Shown: positions 43,663 to 54,400, counted from the first letter of the stretch. The stretch: 64,000 bases of DNA from Podarcis raffonei (GCF_027172205.1 NC_070614.1:46440001-46504000); one strand, 5' to 3'. A program made the numbers and translations. Notes: a model not told the origin generated them from the letters alone.

Positions 43663-45040
43663 ATCCTACACTGGCTGGCAGTATTCACGGCTCAGCCACT
43701 CTCGAACTAGAAGGACAGTGTTGTTGAATAAGACTTTTAGGGGTGAAAATTATCATAAGATATGGAGGAATAATATTTTTGTACAAGATATGATTAAGTT
43801 TACTAGTTTATTGCATGCTTCTAAATGTTGGTTATGTATGCACATGCCGCCCTTTGCCAGTCATTCAGGCATAATGCTTCATGGTGTGCCTGTTAATGGA
43901 TCTTTTCAATTTACTAATATCATATCCCCTAAGCAAACTTTTTGGCCTCCAGTACAATTGACCCTCCATGAGCCTGCCCCCATTTGTTTTCAAATTAAGG
44001 AGGGGAAAGAATCATGGGGCATATATCCAAACTGTCAATATACATTGAAATTCATGTTTAATAGCTCTTGTTCTCTTACAGGAACATACAGTGACCAATC
44101 TCAGTGCTATAGAAGCGATACCAGTGCATGGTTAAAAACTAGGAAAGAAACCTACCATGCAAATTGGAGTCTGAATTCTTCTATCCCTGGCTTAGCAAAT
44201 ACCACAGATGAGCAATTTCATATCAGTTCCTTATTTACTGCAGCCTTTAACTGGTCCCAACAGAGTAGTAATATCAGCTATTTACTCCAAAGAGAGTTAT
44301 GGTTGCTTTGTGGCGAAAAAGCATACAAAGCCATTCCTCGAAACCTCACAGGCACATGTACATTGGGTCTCGTGGTTCCGTTGTTGTATAAGGTTGATAA
44401 GTTACCATCTTCTCTTAGACTACGGAATCGTCGGGAGGTTAATTCACCCATAAATCAATATATCGGTACCCAGGTCTCTCGGGCCTTGCTGCCCTCAGTG
44501 GGTGCAGCAATGAACTATAGGGACCTCCATCGGCTAGCTAATTGGACTGAAGGATTATTCAATGATACCATAAAAGCTTTGAGGAAACTCAACCAGGAGT
44601 TGTCTGCAATGAGAGAAGTGGTTTTACAGAATCGCTTTGCTTTGGATGTGATTTTAGCCTCAAAAGGAGGAGTTTGTGCACTTGTTCATTCTCATTGTTG
44701 TATGTTTATTCCTGATAATAATGTCAGCATATCTGCGACGATCGACCATATGGAAACCATGGTAGCCCACAATCCGTTTGCCCCCCCTCCTTCCGTTGAT
44801 CCATGGGCATGGTTATATTCTTGGCTTCCAGATGGAAGTTGGCTTCGACATTTATTGATTATAGTGATTATTATAGTAGTTATTTGCATTATTTTGTGTT
44901 GCTGTATACAATGTATTCCTTCTTTAATTTCTGTATGTACTGCATGGTTCTCCAGTCCGCGGCCCGCTTCCGGTCTCACAAGAGTCACCTATCGCTCTCG
45001 ATATAACCGTATTGGTACTGATATATATGATTCTGATTAA
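43613..45040 (+). CDS. Retroviral env region (fossil)
   Basis: An open frame of 475 codons overlapping the end of the pol region. Surface part with several N-glycosylation sites and a CWLC motif. A basic junction (RNRRE) is followed by a transmembrane part with an immunosuppressive-domain-like segment (LQNRFALDVILASKGGVC) and the CX6CC motif typical of gamma-type envelopes. A strongly hydrophobic anchor lies near the C-terminus. Confidence 0.85.
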   Translation: MKPPYFTLLAGEQQSPESYTGWQYSRLSHSRTRRTVLLNKTFRGENYHKIWRNNIFVQDMIKFTSLLHASKCWLCMHMPPFASHSGIMLHGVPVNGSFQFTNIISPKQTFWPPVQLTLHEPAPICFQIKEGKESWGIYPNCQYTLKFMFNSSCSLTGTYSDQSQCYRSDTSAWLKTRKETYHANWSLNSSIPGLANTTDEQFHISSLFTAAFNWSQQSSNISYLLQRELWLLCGEKAYKAIPRNLTGTCTLGLVVPLLYKVDKLPSSLRLRNRREVNSPINQYIGTQVSRALLPSVGAAMNYRDLHRLANWTEGLFNDTIKALRKLNQELSAMREVVLQNRFALDVILASKGGVCALVHSHCCMFIPDNNVSISATIDHMETMVAHNPFAPPPSVDPWAWLYSWLPDGSWLRHLLIIVIIIVVICIILCCCIQCIPSLISVCTAWFSSPRPASGLTRVTYRSRYNRIGTDIYDSD

Positions 45041-45045
45041 AATAT

Positions 45046-45058
45046 AAAGAAAGAGGGC
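45046..45058 (+). other. Polypurine tract
   Basis: A purine-rich run (AAAGAAAGAGGG) immediately before the 3' LTR, the expected plus-strand primer. Confidence 0.75.
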
Positions 45059-45059
45059 A

Positions 45060-45420
45060 TGTGGGAGCCAGGAAGTCATGGCAAAGGCTTGTAGCGCCAC
45101 CTGGTGCCTCGCTGACCTCGGTGACCAGCATGGTTGTGCCTTATCATGTATTAGAATTGTATTGACCTTAAAAGGAGTTGTGTTTCCTCTGGGCAGTGAT
45201 GACCCTATATGGTGTGGGTGGGCTTAAGCCTTGGCCAGATGAGGTAACATGAGACCCTGGCAAGCAGCCATGCGGCTGGAGAGAACAAAGGGTAATAAAA
45301 ACGGACTGGAGAGGGAGAGGATGTGGAATTGAGCTGTCCTCAGTCCAAGGAAATATTGTTGCTTTTCTGCGTCTTTATTTTATACTTAATTAAGCCATTT
45401 GGAACAGCTGGACTGTAACA
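45060..45420 (+). repeat. 3' LTR of the endogenous retrovirus
   Basis: 361 bases, reading the same as 39919-40279. Confidence 0.95.
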
Positions 45421-45435
45421 GACAAAAATGTGTAT

Positions 45436-45690
45436 GAAGAAGAAGAGTTTGGATTTGATATCCCGTTTTATCACAACCCGAAGGAGTCTCAAAGCGGCTA
45501 ACATTCTCCTTTTCCCTTCCTCCCCCACAACAAACACTCTGTGAGGTGAGTGGGGCTGAGAGACTTCAGGGAAGTGTGACTAGCCCAAGGTCACCCAGCA
45601 GCTGCATGTGGAGGAGCGGAGACGCGAACCCGGTTCCCCAGATTACGTGACTACCGCTCTTAACCACTACACCACACTGGCTCTCTCATG
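45436..45690 (-). mobile_element. MIR/CORE-SINE-like element
   Basis: Same family as 18447-18708. The complement reads AGCCAGTGTGGTGTAGTGG, then GTTCGCGTCTCCGCTCC and the core GCTGGGTGACCTTGGGCTAG. It ends in an A/G-rich run beside the retroviral target duplication. Confidence 0.78.
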
Positions 45691-45894
45691 CATTAAAAGT
45701 ACACGGTGACCTTTTTTATGTGATTTGTTTCTCTCACAAATTGGACTTTTCACAATAGGGTATTCCAACTAGAAGGCCCAGTTTTCACAAGAACTGAGAT
45801 CGCATGAGGGTTGCTAGTAAAACCTTTGCAGAGCTGCAGTTCCCAGCACCCTCAGTAAACTGCAGTTCCTCTCGTTGTTTCAAACTCCAAGAAC

Positions 45895-46140
45895 TTAAAA
45901 ACATGTTTTCAGTCAAAAGCATATTTCAAAGCATATTTCACCTGCTTGTTCCACAAAGCTGTACACAGAAGTGGTCATAAGAGGTCCAACCACATTGTTG
46001 AGAATGGCCACAGCCTTATTGAATGGCTGTACTGCTCTGGTTTCATGTACATAGAGATGAAGCTTCCATCGGAGCAAAGTGTTAAAGTGTTGTGGTGAAT
46101 GCTTCCTACCATGAATGGCCACATATGTTCCAGGTTGGCT
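45895..46140 (-). pseudogene. Degenerate OR C-terminal fragment (copy A)
   Basis: On the minus strand a frame reads FNKAVAILNNVVGPLMTTSVYS, aligning with TM7 of OR-8 (FNKVVAILNNVVCPLMTPFVYS). The upstream part is decayed and the tail is out of register with OR-8. Only the last extracellular loop, TM7 and tail survive. It is a relic of an OR-8-type gene. Confidence 0.75.
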
Positions 46141-46199
46141 TGCTCTAGATTTCCAGCCCTGGATGCAGATTTGGCCTACAAGGCCTCAAACCAGGTTTT

Positions 46200-46680
46200 T
46201 AAATATATATAAATAATAATAATAAATTTTTATTTATATCCCGCCCTCCCCGGCCAAAGCTGGACTCAGAGTGGCTAACAACAAGTAAAAATAGTACAGT
46301 ATACATAAAATCACACAGTCACTTAATTAAAATACATTCTAAAATGAGTTCAGAATCAAATTAATGGCAACCATTGGGTTAGAGTTCTATGAGGATTAGA
46401 TAAAGGAGAGAGGGGGATAGACTGTGCCTTGGCCAAAGGCCTGGTGGTACAGCTCTGTCTTGCAGGCCCTACAGAAAGATGTCAAGTCCGGCAGGGCCCT
46501 AGTCTCTTGTGACAGAGCATTCCACCAGATATGGGCCATGGCCGAAAAAGCCCTGGCTCTGGTTGATGCCAGCCTAACCTCCCTGTGGCCTGGGATCTCC
46601 AAGATGCTTTTATTTGAAGACTGAAAGGTCCTCTGTGGGACATACCAGGAGAGGTGGTCCCATAGGTACGAGGGTCCTTG
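46200..46680 (-). mobile_element. L2/CR1-like LINE 3' fragment (copy A)
   Basis: The minus strand encodes REVRLASTRARAFSAMAHIW and WNALSQETRALPDL, an ORF2 C-terminal end, followed by an AT-rich 3' part and a TTATTATTAT-type tail at 46210-46230. The duplicate is at about 63190-63620. Confidence 0.7.
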
Positions 46681-46808
46681 CCATCAAAACTCAGTTCTGG
46701 CACCTCTCAGGTGGGCACCATGGCTATTATAAGAGAGCAAGGGAGAGGTTCATGGTGAGTTCTGGCATCTCTTTTTATAGAAAGATAACACTGCCTAAAA
46801 TTCTGATA

Positions 46809-47165
46809 GGGATGCGGGTGGCGCTGTGGGTAAAAGCCTCAGTGCCTAGGGCTTGCCGATCGAAAGGTCGGCGGTTCGAATCCCTGCAGCAGGGTGCGTT
46901 CCCGTTGTTCGGTCCCAGCGCCTGCCAACCTAGCAGTTTGAAAGCACTCCCGGGTGCAAGTAGATAAATAGGGACAGCTTACTAGCGGGAAGGTAAACGG
47001 TGTTTCCGTGTGCGGCTCTGGCTCGCCAGAGCAGCGATGTCACGCTGGCCACGTGACCTGGAAGTGTCTGCGGACAGCGCTGGCCTCTTGAGTGAGATGG
47101 GCGCACAACCCTAGAGTTTGTCAAGACTGGCCCGTACGGGCAGGGGTACCTTTACCTTTACCTTT
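46809..47165 (+). mobile_element. Sauria-type SINE, complete, plus strand
   Basis: GGGATGCGGGTGGCGCTGTG (A box region), GGTCGGCGGTTCGAATCCC (B box), body, then GACTGGCCCGTACGGGCAGG and ACCTTTA repeats. The target duplication is nearly exact (AAAATTCTGATA at 46797-46808, AAAACTCTGATT at 47166-47177). The duplicate region at 63775 is an empty site. Confidence 0.93.
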
Positions 47166-47343
47166 AAAACTCTGATTCTATGATCTTCTGACTATGAAAT
47201 AAGGGTCTGGTGATAATTCGGAGGTTTTCCACACCAGTGAAGGCTTTTGTTTTAACGAGAAAACTATTTATTTGGGCTTCTGAAACTCCATAAGAAGTAC
47301 CATGGGTCTATTTTAACCAGTTCATAACTCCCCCTTCCTTCCA

Positions 47344-48306
47344 TCATTTCAAACTGCATGAGTTTCTCTGCATTTTATTAAATACATGCTTGCAGGCAAA
47401 AGCATTTTTCAAAGCATCTTGGACCTGCCTGTTCCTCAGGCTGTATACAAAGGGGGTCATTAGAGGACAAACCACATTGTTAAGAATGGCCACAACCTTG
47501 TTGAAGTTTTGCCCACCATCTCGTTCAGGTATGATGTACATAGAGATGCAGCTTCCATAGGTGACAGTGACAATGGTGATGTGGGAAGTACAGGTGGAAA
47601 AGGCCTTCTGCCTCCCTGCAGCACTTGGGATGTGGAGAACAGTTGAGATTATATTCACATAGGACACAACGGTGATAGCTAAAGTCCCCAGTAGTGTAAA
47701 CACCGAAAGAATAAACCCGGAGATCTCTAGGAAATGTGTGTCACCACAGAGAAGATGGAGTAATGGTTTGCTGTCGCAGAAGAAATGGTCAATGATGTTT
47801 GAGCCACAAAAAGGAAATTGAATGAACAGCATACTTTGGGCCAAAATCACAGCAAGCGACCCAATCCAAGAGAACAGCACCAAAAGTGTGCAGAACTTCT
47901 CATTCATGATGGTGGTGTACCTTAGGGGGTTGCAGATGGCCACATATCGGTCAAAGGACATCATGGTCAGTAGGAAGAAATCTGTGGTGCCCAGGAAGAA
48001 ATAGAAAAATGATTGTGTTATACATCCAGCATACGAGATTGTTTTCCTGCCAGATGCAAGGTTGAACAATGCCTTTGGGATGGCAGCAGTGGTGTATCCA
48101 ATTTCCAAGATGGCATAATTCCGGAGGAAGAAATACATGGGTGTCCTGAGGCGGAAATCCATGAGAGTGATGGTGATAATGATCATGTTTCCCGTTACAG
48201 CCATCAGGTACATGATTAAGAAAAGAACAAAGAAAAATATCTCTAGTTTGCCATTCTCAGTGAATCCCAGCAGTAGAAATTCATTTATCTTTGTTTGGTT
48301 CTCCAT
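47344..48306 (-). CDS. OR-8: olfactory receptor, class II, family-6-like, TPxxY variant
   Basis: A 320-residue odorant receptor starting MENQTK. Landmarks: NQT glycosylation site at residues 3-5; TGN at 38-40; TPMYFFLRN at 55-63; MSFDRYVAIC at 116-125 with an intact DRY; HFFCD at 174-178; KAFSTCTSH at 234-242; TM7 PLMTPFVY at 281-288. The NPxxY asparagine is threonine (codon 284, ACC, plus-strand 47455-47457). The degenerate relatives at 45895-46140 and 62941-63135 also carry Thr there, so the change is old in this subfamily and was kept through duplication. The frame is otherwise complete. A further copy begins at the window edge (63956-64000). A Sauria SINE lies about 180 bases downstream of the stop. 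Confidence 0.92.
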   Translation of the reverse strand: MENQTKINEFLLLGFTENGKLEIFFFVLFLIMYLMAVTGNMIIITITLMDFRLRTPMYFFLRNYAILEIGYTTAAIPKALFNLASGRKTISYAGCITQSFFYFFLGTTDFFLLTMMSFDRYVAICNPLRYTTIMNEKFCTLLVLFSWIGSLAVILAQSMLFIQFPFCGSNIIDHFFCDSKPLLHLLCGDTHFLEISGFILSVFTLLGTLAITVVSYVNIISTVLHIPSAAGRQKAFSTCTSHITIVTVTYGSCISMYIIPERDGGQNFNKVVAILNNVVCPLMTPFVYSLRNRQVQDALKNAFACKHVFNKMQRNSCSLK

Positions 48307-48363
48307 AAAGTCTTGACTTGCCTTGAGTTATCTGCTGGCAAAAGATGAGTATAGATAAGTAGC

Positions 48364-48395
<32 letters not shown>

Positions 48396-49065
48396 GAAGT
48401 TAAGCCAAGCCTGCCTGGATCAGACCACAGAATCATATAGTTCAGCCTCCTGTTTCATACATTGACTCAGAATCGGATTCATAGAATCACAGAGTTGAAA
48501 GGGACCACAAGGGTCATCTAGTCAAAACACCTGCAATGCAAAAATCTTTTTGCCCAGTGTGGGACTTGAACCCAAGACCCTAAGATTAAGAGTCTCATGC
48601 TCTAAATAATCTAAATAAATAACCTGGAGCCAAATAATCTGTGGAAATTCACACAACTGGATTCAACCTGCCATACCTGCAAAGGTAGAGGGAAAATGTC
48701 CATTTACAAGTGTCATTTTTATCCAAAGCACACATGCAAAGAGTCAAGCACACATGCAAACACTGAACTGATCACTTGCAAAGTCCTTGTCTGACAACAT
48801 ATCTGAAAAGAAATTAATTGGGACCACCAATATTTATTGGTAATTGACATTCACACAAATGGTTAGTACTTCCACTTAATGAAGACTTAATAACTGTGTT
48901 TGTAAGATAGTGTGTGAGGAAGACAGTGAATTTGCACATCACCATGATCGGTCCTAACTTAGGCTGAGTGAGGCAGTTACCTTATGGAACAGAAGCTGAA
49001 TGGTATCAGTGCAATGTTGAGGATAGAGTTGTGGATACCACAAGCCCTGCCATATTTTCCTTCAG
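48307..49065. other. 5' flank of OR-8
   Basis: Non-coding. A (ATTATC)n run lies at 48364-48395 and a tRNA-Lys SINE at 48477-48606. The rest is unassigned. Confidence 0.45.
48477..48606 (-). mobile_element. tRNA-Lys-derived SINE with a CR1-like end
   Basis: The complement of 48547-48604 reads AGAGCATGAGACTCTTAATC, then GGGTCTTGGGTTCAAGTCCC and ACACTGGGCAA, which is tRNA-Lys(CUU) from the D-arm to the acceptor. It is joined to ATAGAATCACAGAGTTGAAA, a CR1-type 3' end. It is a SINE, not a functional tRNA gene, because the 5' acceptor half is missing. Confidence 0.75.
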
Positions 49066-49069
49066 CTAA

Positions 49070-49343
49070 AGTTTGGCAGAGGACTTCACTGTTTCACCAG
49101 TGTTGATGTAAGAGTCAGCTGCCACAGTATAGGCAGTTTCTGTACCTGGAGGGAAGGTGATATTATGCCCTTTGCCACATGCTCCGTAATACCTCATCTC
49201 ACCATGTCCATTGTATTGTGACTGCCTCTGCCCTGAAAGAGAGTCTGACTTCACTGTGACAATGGTTGGATTACCAAAATCACAATATGAGCCAATGGGA
49301 TTGTGGCAGGAAATTGCTACAACAGCTTTGCTAACCATCACGG
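49070..49343 (-). other. Unrecognised coding-like fragment
   Basis: A minus-strand open stretch reading SCHNPIGSYCDFGNPTIV, then GEMRYYGACGKGHNI and TAYTVAADSYINTGETVKSS, with a protein-like composition and four cysteines. It ends in a stop at 49066-49068. The frame upstream enters an inserted L2 tail (49344-49515). I do not recognise the family. It could be a decayed exon, part of an unknown mobile element, or chance. Confidence 0.3.
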
Positions 49344-49458
49344 CAGCCCTGTTCAGGGAAGTTTTTAATATGTAACGCTGTACTGTTTTTAACACTGATT
49401 GGGAGCCGCCCAGAGTGGCTGGGGAAACTCAGCCAGATGGGCGGGGTATAAATAATAA

Positions 49459-49515
<57 letters not shown>
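49344..49515 (+). mobile_element. L2-like LINE 3' tail
   Basis: GCAGCCCTGTTCAGGGAAG, GCCGCCCAGAGTGGCTGG, GGCGGGGTATAAATAATAAA and a (TTA)n tail. It matches the 3' end of 59438-62939. The target duplication is ATCACGG (49337-49343 and 49516-49522). Confidence 0.85.
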
Positions 49516-49517
<2 letters not shown>

Positions 49518-49756
49518 CACGGAGCTCAGATCAGAAAATTACCATGTACGGCGTTTGTGGCTTGAAGTCAGAGTACATAGAAGCCTTCCTGCCCAAAATG
49601 GTTGTGAGAGAGCTCAAAGATTTCAAAAAGTGTGTAATTGGAGTCCAGCCACAGTGCCTAAAGGAACACAGGTAGAAGGGAGGAAATACTATGACTATAA
49701 TGGCAAAAGTGGTCAAATTCTGCTATAAATAGTAATAGTAACAATAATAATAACAA

Positions 49757-49890
49757 AAAAAAATATTTATACCCTACCCATCTGGCTGGGTTTCCCCAGC
49801 CACTCTGGGCCACTTACAGCATATATAAAAATTGTAAAACATCAGACATTAAACATTTCCTGATACAGGGCTGCCTTCAGCTGTCTTCCT
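49757..49890 (-). mobile_element. L2-like LINE 3' tail
   Basis: The complement reads GTGGCTGGGGAAACCCAGCC and AGATGGGTAGGGTATAAATA, the same 3' end family as 49344-49515. Confidence 0.7.
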
Positions 49891-50619
49891 TTAAAAGAGC
49901 ATAGCTGGCATTCACCCCTCAAGTCTTTCCCCTTCAATCTGAGGGTGTTTTTTGGGGAGAGTGAGGGGGGAGTATTATAGATGTACTATATGTAATCGAA
50001 ATAGGATTTTGGCTCACATCTCCTTCACATGCCTTAATTCTGTTTCTACATCTATTTGATCCTTTAAAAATAATAGTCCTGCCAAACAGATAAACACAGA
50101 TATATAGATATGCTCTCACACACTGATGAAGCCCTTATTATGCAGTTAAATGTGTGTTTTCCTGATATTTATACAGGGCTGGACACATACCTGTTCATGA
50201 GATCAGTTGTCCCCCAGAAAAGGCAGGGTTTATGAGTGACTTTTTAGGGTAGGTAAAGGCATGTTGGGTGGATGGCAGGTTTACCATTCCATTCCAAATT
50301 GCTAGGGATTTCTGCCATAAAAATGTTTTTTTTTGGGGGGGGGGAGTTGTAAAAGAAATAAGATGAAAGGGGAGAGAAGAAATTTTTAGCCACCACTCTG
50401 CTTTCTGGGTGCCGCTGCACTCAGGTCCTACATACAGCTTTCCTGTAGGCATATAACAGGTTGTAGGTTGCCTTGATATTTCCAGTTGGAAGATGGGATC
50501 TATATCTTTGTACCAAAGGAAAGGGCCTTCAACCTACTACAAACATTGCTGCCACTAATTCACCACCCTACAGCCTCCCTAATTTGCCAGCCACTTTGTA
50601 AAAAAAGACCACACGTGTT
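49891..50619. other. 3' flank of the OR-7 pseudogene
   Basis: Non-coding. A G-run lies at about 50334-50345. No repeat is recognised. Confidence 0.4.
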
Positions 50620-51090
50620 CAGATTTCCTCCTCTTCAGATAGTCTTTGAAGGCTTCATTGATCTTCTCATTCCTCAAACTATAAATAAAAGGGTTCAAAA
50701 ATGGTGTAAACGCTCCAGTAAGGACTGCAATTCCCTTCTGGACATCCCAAGATCATCCCTGGCTGGGCAAGGAGTACATGAATATTGCACTGCCATAAAA
50801 GATGGATGTGGCTCTGCTGTGAGAAGCGCAGGTTGGCAATGTCTTTTGCTGACCTTTTATGGACTACATATGCAAGATGGTGGCAATGATGTAGACATGA
50901 GAGACACCCGTGACAGACAAGGAGATGACTAACACCAGTCCAGACAGAATGCCCTCCAGAGCTGGAAGGAGCTGCACCTAATCTCAAGGAAGTTTTATCA
51001 TTGGAGCATAGTTGCAGAAAAGATGGTCTATGACGTCATCGCCAAAGAAGAACAACCGAGTCAGCAAAAACGTGGGAGCAAAGTTGTTAA
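50620..51090 (-). pseudogene. OR-7: truncated olfactory receptor pseudogene (OR-4/5/6 group)
   Basis: The minus strand aligns with OR-4/6 from about TM4 to the C-terminus. The end corresponds to FKDCLKKRK, with a preserved NPFIYSLRNEKI-type segment. It is dead. A TGA lies in the last extracellular loop (plus-strand TCA at 50753-50755, where OR-4 has an arginine codon). TGA and TAG occur in loop 2 near 50980-50990, where the intact genes read LSC. The whole N-terminal half is absent, with similarity ending near 51090. A full-length L1 inserted about 100 bases further upstream. The 5' flank resumes beyond the L1, at about 57602. Confidence 0.88.
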
Positions 51091-51459
51091 GGAAAGCGTC
51101 AACATTTTTCACATTACTGTACATTGTTGTTAAATGTGTGTTGTTGAAGGCTTTCAAAACTTCCTAATAACAGTAATAACACATCAATGGGGGGGTTGTT
51201 TTTCAAAAATTTCTTTTTCCTCGTAAATTTTTATTGATTTCCAAATAAAAAATAAACCAAAAAATAAAGAAAAGGAAGAAAAAACATACACATTACATAA
51301 TTCACCTCAAAAATTTCACATTTCCATCTCTTATAAGACTTCCTTCAACTTATCCGTAAATCATTCGTGGTAATAATTAAAATTACGCATTTCCTGGCTT
51401 GTATTGACAATATATCTCTCTCTCTCTTCTATTCCCTTTAGTCAATAACTCTTCGTCTT

Positions 51460-54400
51460 TCACAATGCTTCTTTAAATCCCCTTAACGTTGTTTGACCCT
51501 CACTTATATATTCCAGGTAGTCTACATATTTTCCCCAGTCCTTAATGAACTTTTGGTCTCTTAGATATCTAATCTTTCCTGTCAATTTATCCAACGCCGC
51601 GTAATCTAATAATTTTGCTCTCCACTCATCCACCGTTGGTATTTCCTGCTGTTTCCACTTCTGGGCTAGCGTTACCCTTGCTGCTGTAACCGCATAGTAC
51701 ACAAATTTACAATCCTTCTTTTGTATCTCGTTCCCTAAAATCCCCAATAGGAAGATTTCTGGTTTCTTTAAAAACGTATATTTTAGAATCTTCTTGAGTT
51801 CACTATATATTTTTTCCCAGAATTCTTTCACTTTTCTGCACTCCCACCACATGTGGTAAAAGGAGCCTTCCTTGTCTTTGCATTTCCAGCACTTATTACA
51901 AACTTTGTACATTTTCGATAATTTTATAGGTGTTATATACCACCTATAAAACATCTTCATGACATTTTCTTTTATTGTCGTACATGCTGTAAAATTTAAT
52001 CCATCTTTCCAGAGTTTTTCCCAGTCTTCGAATTGTATACTATGACCCACATCTCTAGCCCAGTGAATCATAACGGACTTGACTTCCTCATCTACTAAAT
52101 TCCAATCTAACAACATCTTATGCATTTTAGATAAAATTTTCACATCATTATCTATAATTTCCGTCTGAAATTTGGAGTCTTTATCCACATATCCTCTTTC
52201 TTTACTGTCTTTTATAAACTTTGCATTTATTTGGAAATACTGTAACCAATCAAATACTAATTCTTTGACCTGCCCATAAGGTTTCAATCTCCATTTCCCC
52301 CCTTCCTTAATTAGTAATTGGCTGTATGTTACCCAGTTACTTCTCATATTAATCTTTTTCACACTTAACATTTCAAGAGGTGATAACCAGTGTGGAACTT
52401 TAGGCTCCAGCAGGTTTTTGTACCTTTCCCATACTTCAATTAATGGACCTCGAAAGATGTGATTTTCGAATCCCTTATGTACTTTCCTTTTTCCGTGCCA
52501 CAAATAAGTGTGCCAGCTGAACCTGTTGTTGAAACCCTCCAAATCTAACAATTCATTATTCACTAGCTTTACCCATTCTTTCAGCCAGCAGAGACATGAT
52601 GCCTCATAGTATAATTTCAGATCTGGCAGGGCAAAACCTCCTCTTTCTCTTATATCTGTTAACAATTTAAACTGAATTCTCGGTTTTTTGCCCTGCCAAA
52701 TATATCTTGAGAGCACCCTTTGCCACTCCTTAAAGACTTCGTTCCCCTTAATTATTGGAATGGTCTGAAATAAAAACAACAACCTTGGTAGCACATTCAT
52801 CTTAATTGTGTTGATCCTTCCCCAGAATGACAATTTTAGTCTTCCCCACACTTCCAGGTCCTTTCTGATTTCTTTCCACACTGTTTCATAATTGTTCTTA
52901 TATAAATCTATATTTTTAGGAGTTACCCAAATTCCAAGATATTTCACTTTTTTAACCACCTCTATCTGTGAGTGTTGTTGAATTGTTTCTATTGCCCTCT
53001 GATCCATATTTTTAACTATCATTTTGGTTTTCCTCTTATTTAATTTGAAGCCTGCCACATCTCCGAACAAGTCTATTTCCTTTAAAATTTCTTCGATTGT
53101 AGTTAAGGGATCTTCAGTCATTATTACCAAGTCGTCTGCGAATGCTTTAATTTTGTACTCGTTGTGACCGATTGTTACTCCTTTTATTTTTTTGTTTTGC
53201 CTAATTGAATTCAGAAGGACTTCTAGCACCGTTATAAATAGAAGTGGGGAGAGTGGGCAGCCCTGTCTCGTTCCTTTCTGTATCTTTATTTCTTCCGTTA
53301 CTACATTGTTTATGATCAGTTTAGCTTTCTGCTCCCTATAAATTGCTTTTATCCCATTAAGAAAATCTTTGCCCACTTCCATATATTCCAAATTTTTCAA
53401 CATAAAGTCCCATGCCACATTATCGAATGCTTTCTCTGCATCCACAAACATCATTATAGCTTGTTTGTCGTACCTGGCAGACAGATATTCCAACATATTA
53501 ATTATGTTCCTTATATTGTCTCTCATCTGCCTGCCAGGAAGGAAGCCCGCTTGATCCTTGTGGATAATTTCTGATAATAGAGTCTTCATCCTCCTCGCCA
53601 GAACTCCTGCAAAGATTTTATAATCTATATTCAGCAGTGAAATCGGTCTATAATTTTTGACTTGGGTTGGATCTGCATCTTGTTTTGGAATAAATGTAAC
53701 ATATGCTTCTTTCCATGTTTCCGGAATTTCTTCTTCTCTTAGGATATTATTCATCACCTCCTTCAGAGGGTTCACCAAGATAGATTTCATCTCTTTGTAA
53801 TAACCCGCAGTGAATCCATCAGGTCCTGGGGCTTTCCCTCTCTTCAGTTCTTTGATTACTTCTACTATCTCATCTGTTTCAATAGGAGCGTTCAATTGTT
53901 GTTTTTTATCTGTTGGGATTTTCTGCACCCTTTTATCCTTCAGAAATCTCTCTATTCTCCTCGAATTGTTTCTCTCCTTGTTTTTATAAAGGCTTCTATA
54001 ATAGTCCAAAAATTCTTTCCTAATTCCTTTTGGATCGCTTATTTCTTCTCCCTCTACAGTAATTTTATTTATTGTGCTCTGTTCTTTCCTTTTCTTAATT
54101 TGCCATGCAAGCCACTTGCCAGGTTTGTTTGAGAATTCAAAGTTCCTTTGTCTTAATCTTTTAATATTCCATTCCACCTCTCTATTTATTATTGTGGCAA
54201 ACTGGGCTTGTAAAATTTTGATCTTTTATTTTATTTTCCGGCAGTTAGGTTTCTTGATTAGTTTTAGTTCATTGTCCAATATTTGCTTTAAAATTTCCTC
54301 TTTTCCTCTCTCTCTATTCCGATTTTTAATTGCATTCTGTTGGATAAAGTAACCTCTTATTACAGCCTTACTCGCGTCCCAAACCACTTTACTCTTTGTA

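Larger units (their letters stand above)
39919..45420 (+). mobile_element. Endogenous retrovirus, betaretrovirus-like with gamma-type env (fossil)
   Basis: A 5.5-kb provirus with two 361-base LTRs that read identical by eye, and a 6-base target duplication GACAAA at 39913-39918 and 45421-45426. It has a primer-binding site matching elongator tRNA-Met and a polypurine tract before the 3' LTR. Parts in order: LTR, leader, gag, a pol region, env, LTR. Gag resembles the betaretrovirus/HML group, while the env transmembrane part is of the gamma type, as in type D viruses. It is broken, with several breaks in the pol region, whereas the gag and env frames look open. The identical LTRs indicate a recent insertion. 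Confidence 0.93.
45747..47389. repeat. Segmental duplication, copy A
   Basis: Aligns by eye with 58712-64000. Common landmarks: CACAATAGGGT.TTCCAAC, the OR C-terminal fragment, the LINE fragment with GGCCAAAGGCCTGG, the MITE-like block and the start of the downstream OR 3' end. Copy A carries a Sauria SINE (46809-47165) that copy B lacks. It lacks the L2 insertion and about 530 bases (58833-59360) of copy B. The duplication probably continues through OR-8. Confidence 0.85.

Noticed and set aside
48547-48604. tRNA-Lys-like sequence as a functional tRNA gene
   Set aside because: Only part of the tRNA is present, it is joined to a CR1-type end, and mismatches break stems. It is a SINE head.
49459-49515. 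(TTA)n array as a regularly spaced repeat array of interest
   Set aside because: It is the simple-repeat tail of an L2-like LINE and has no spacers.
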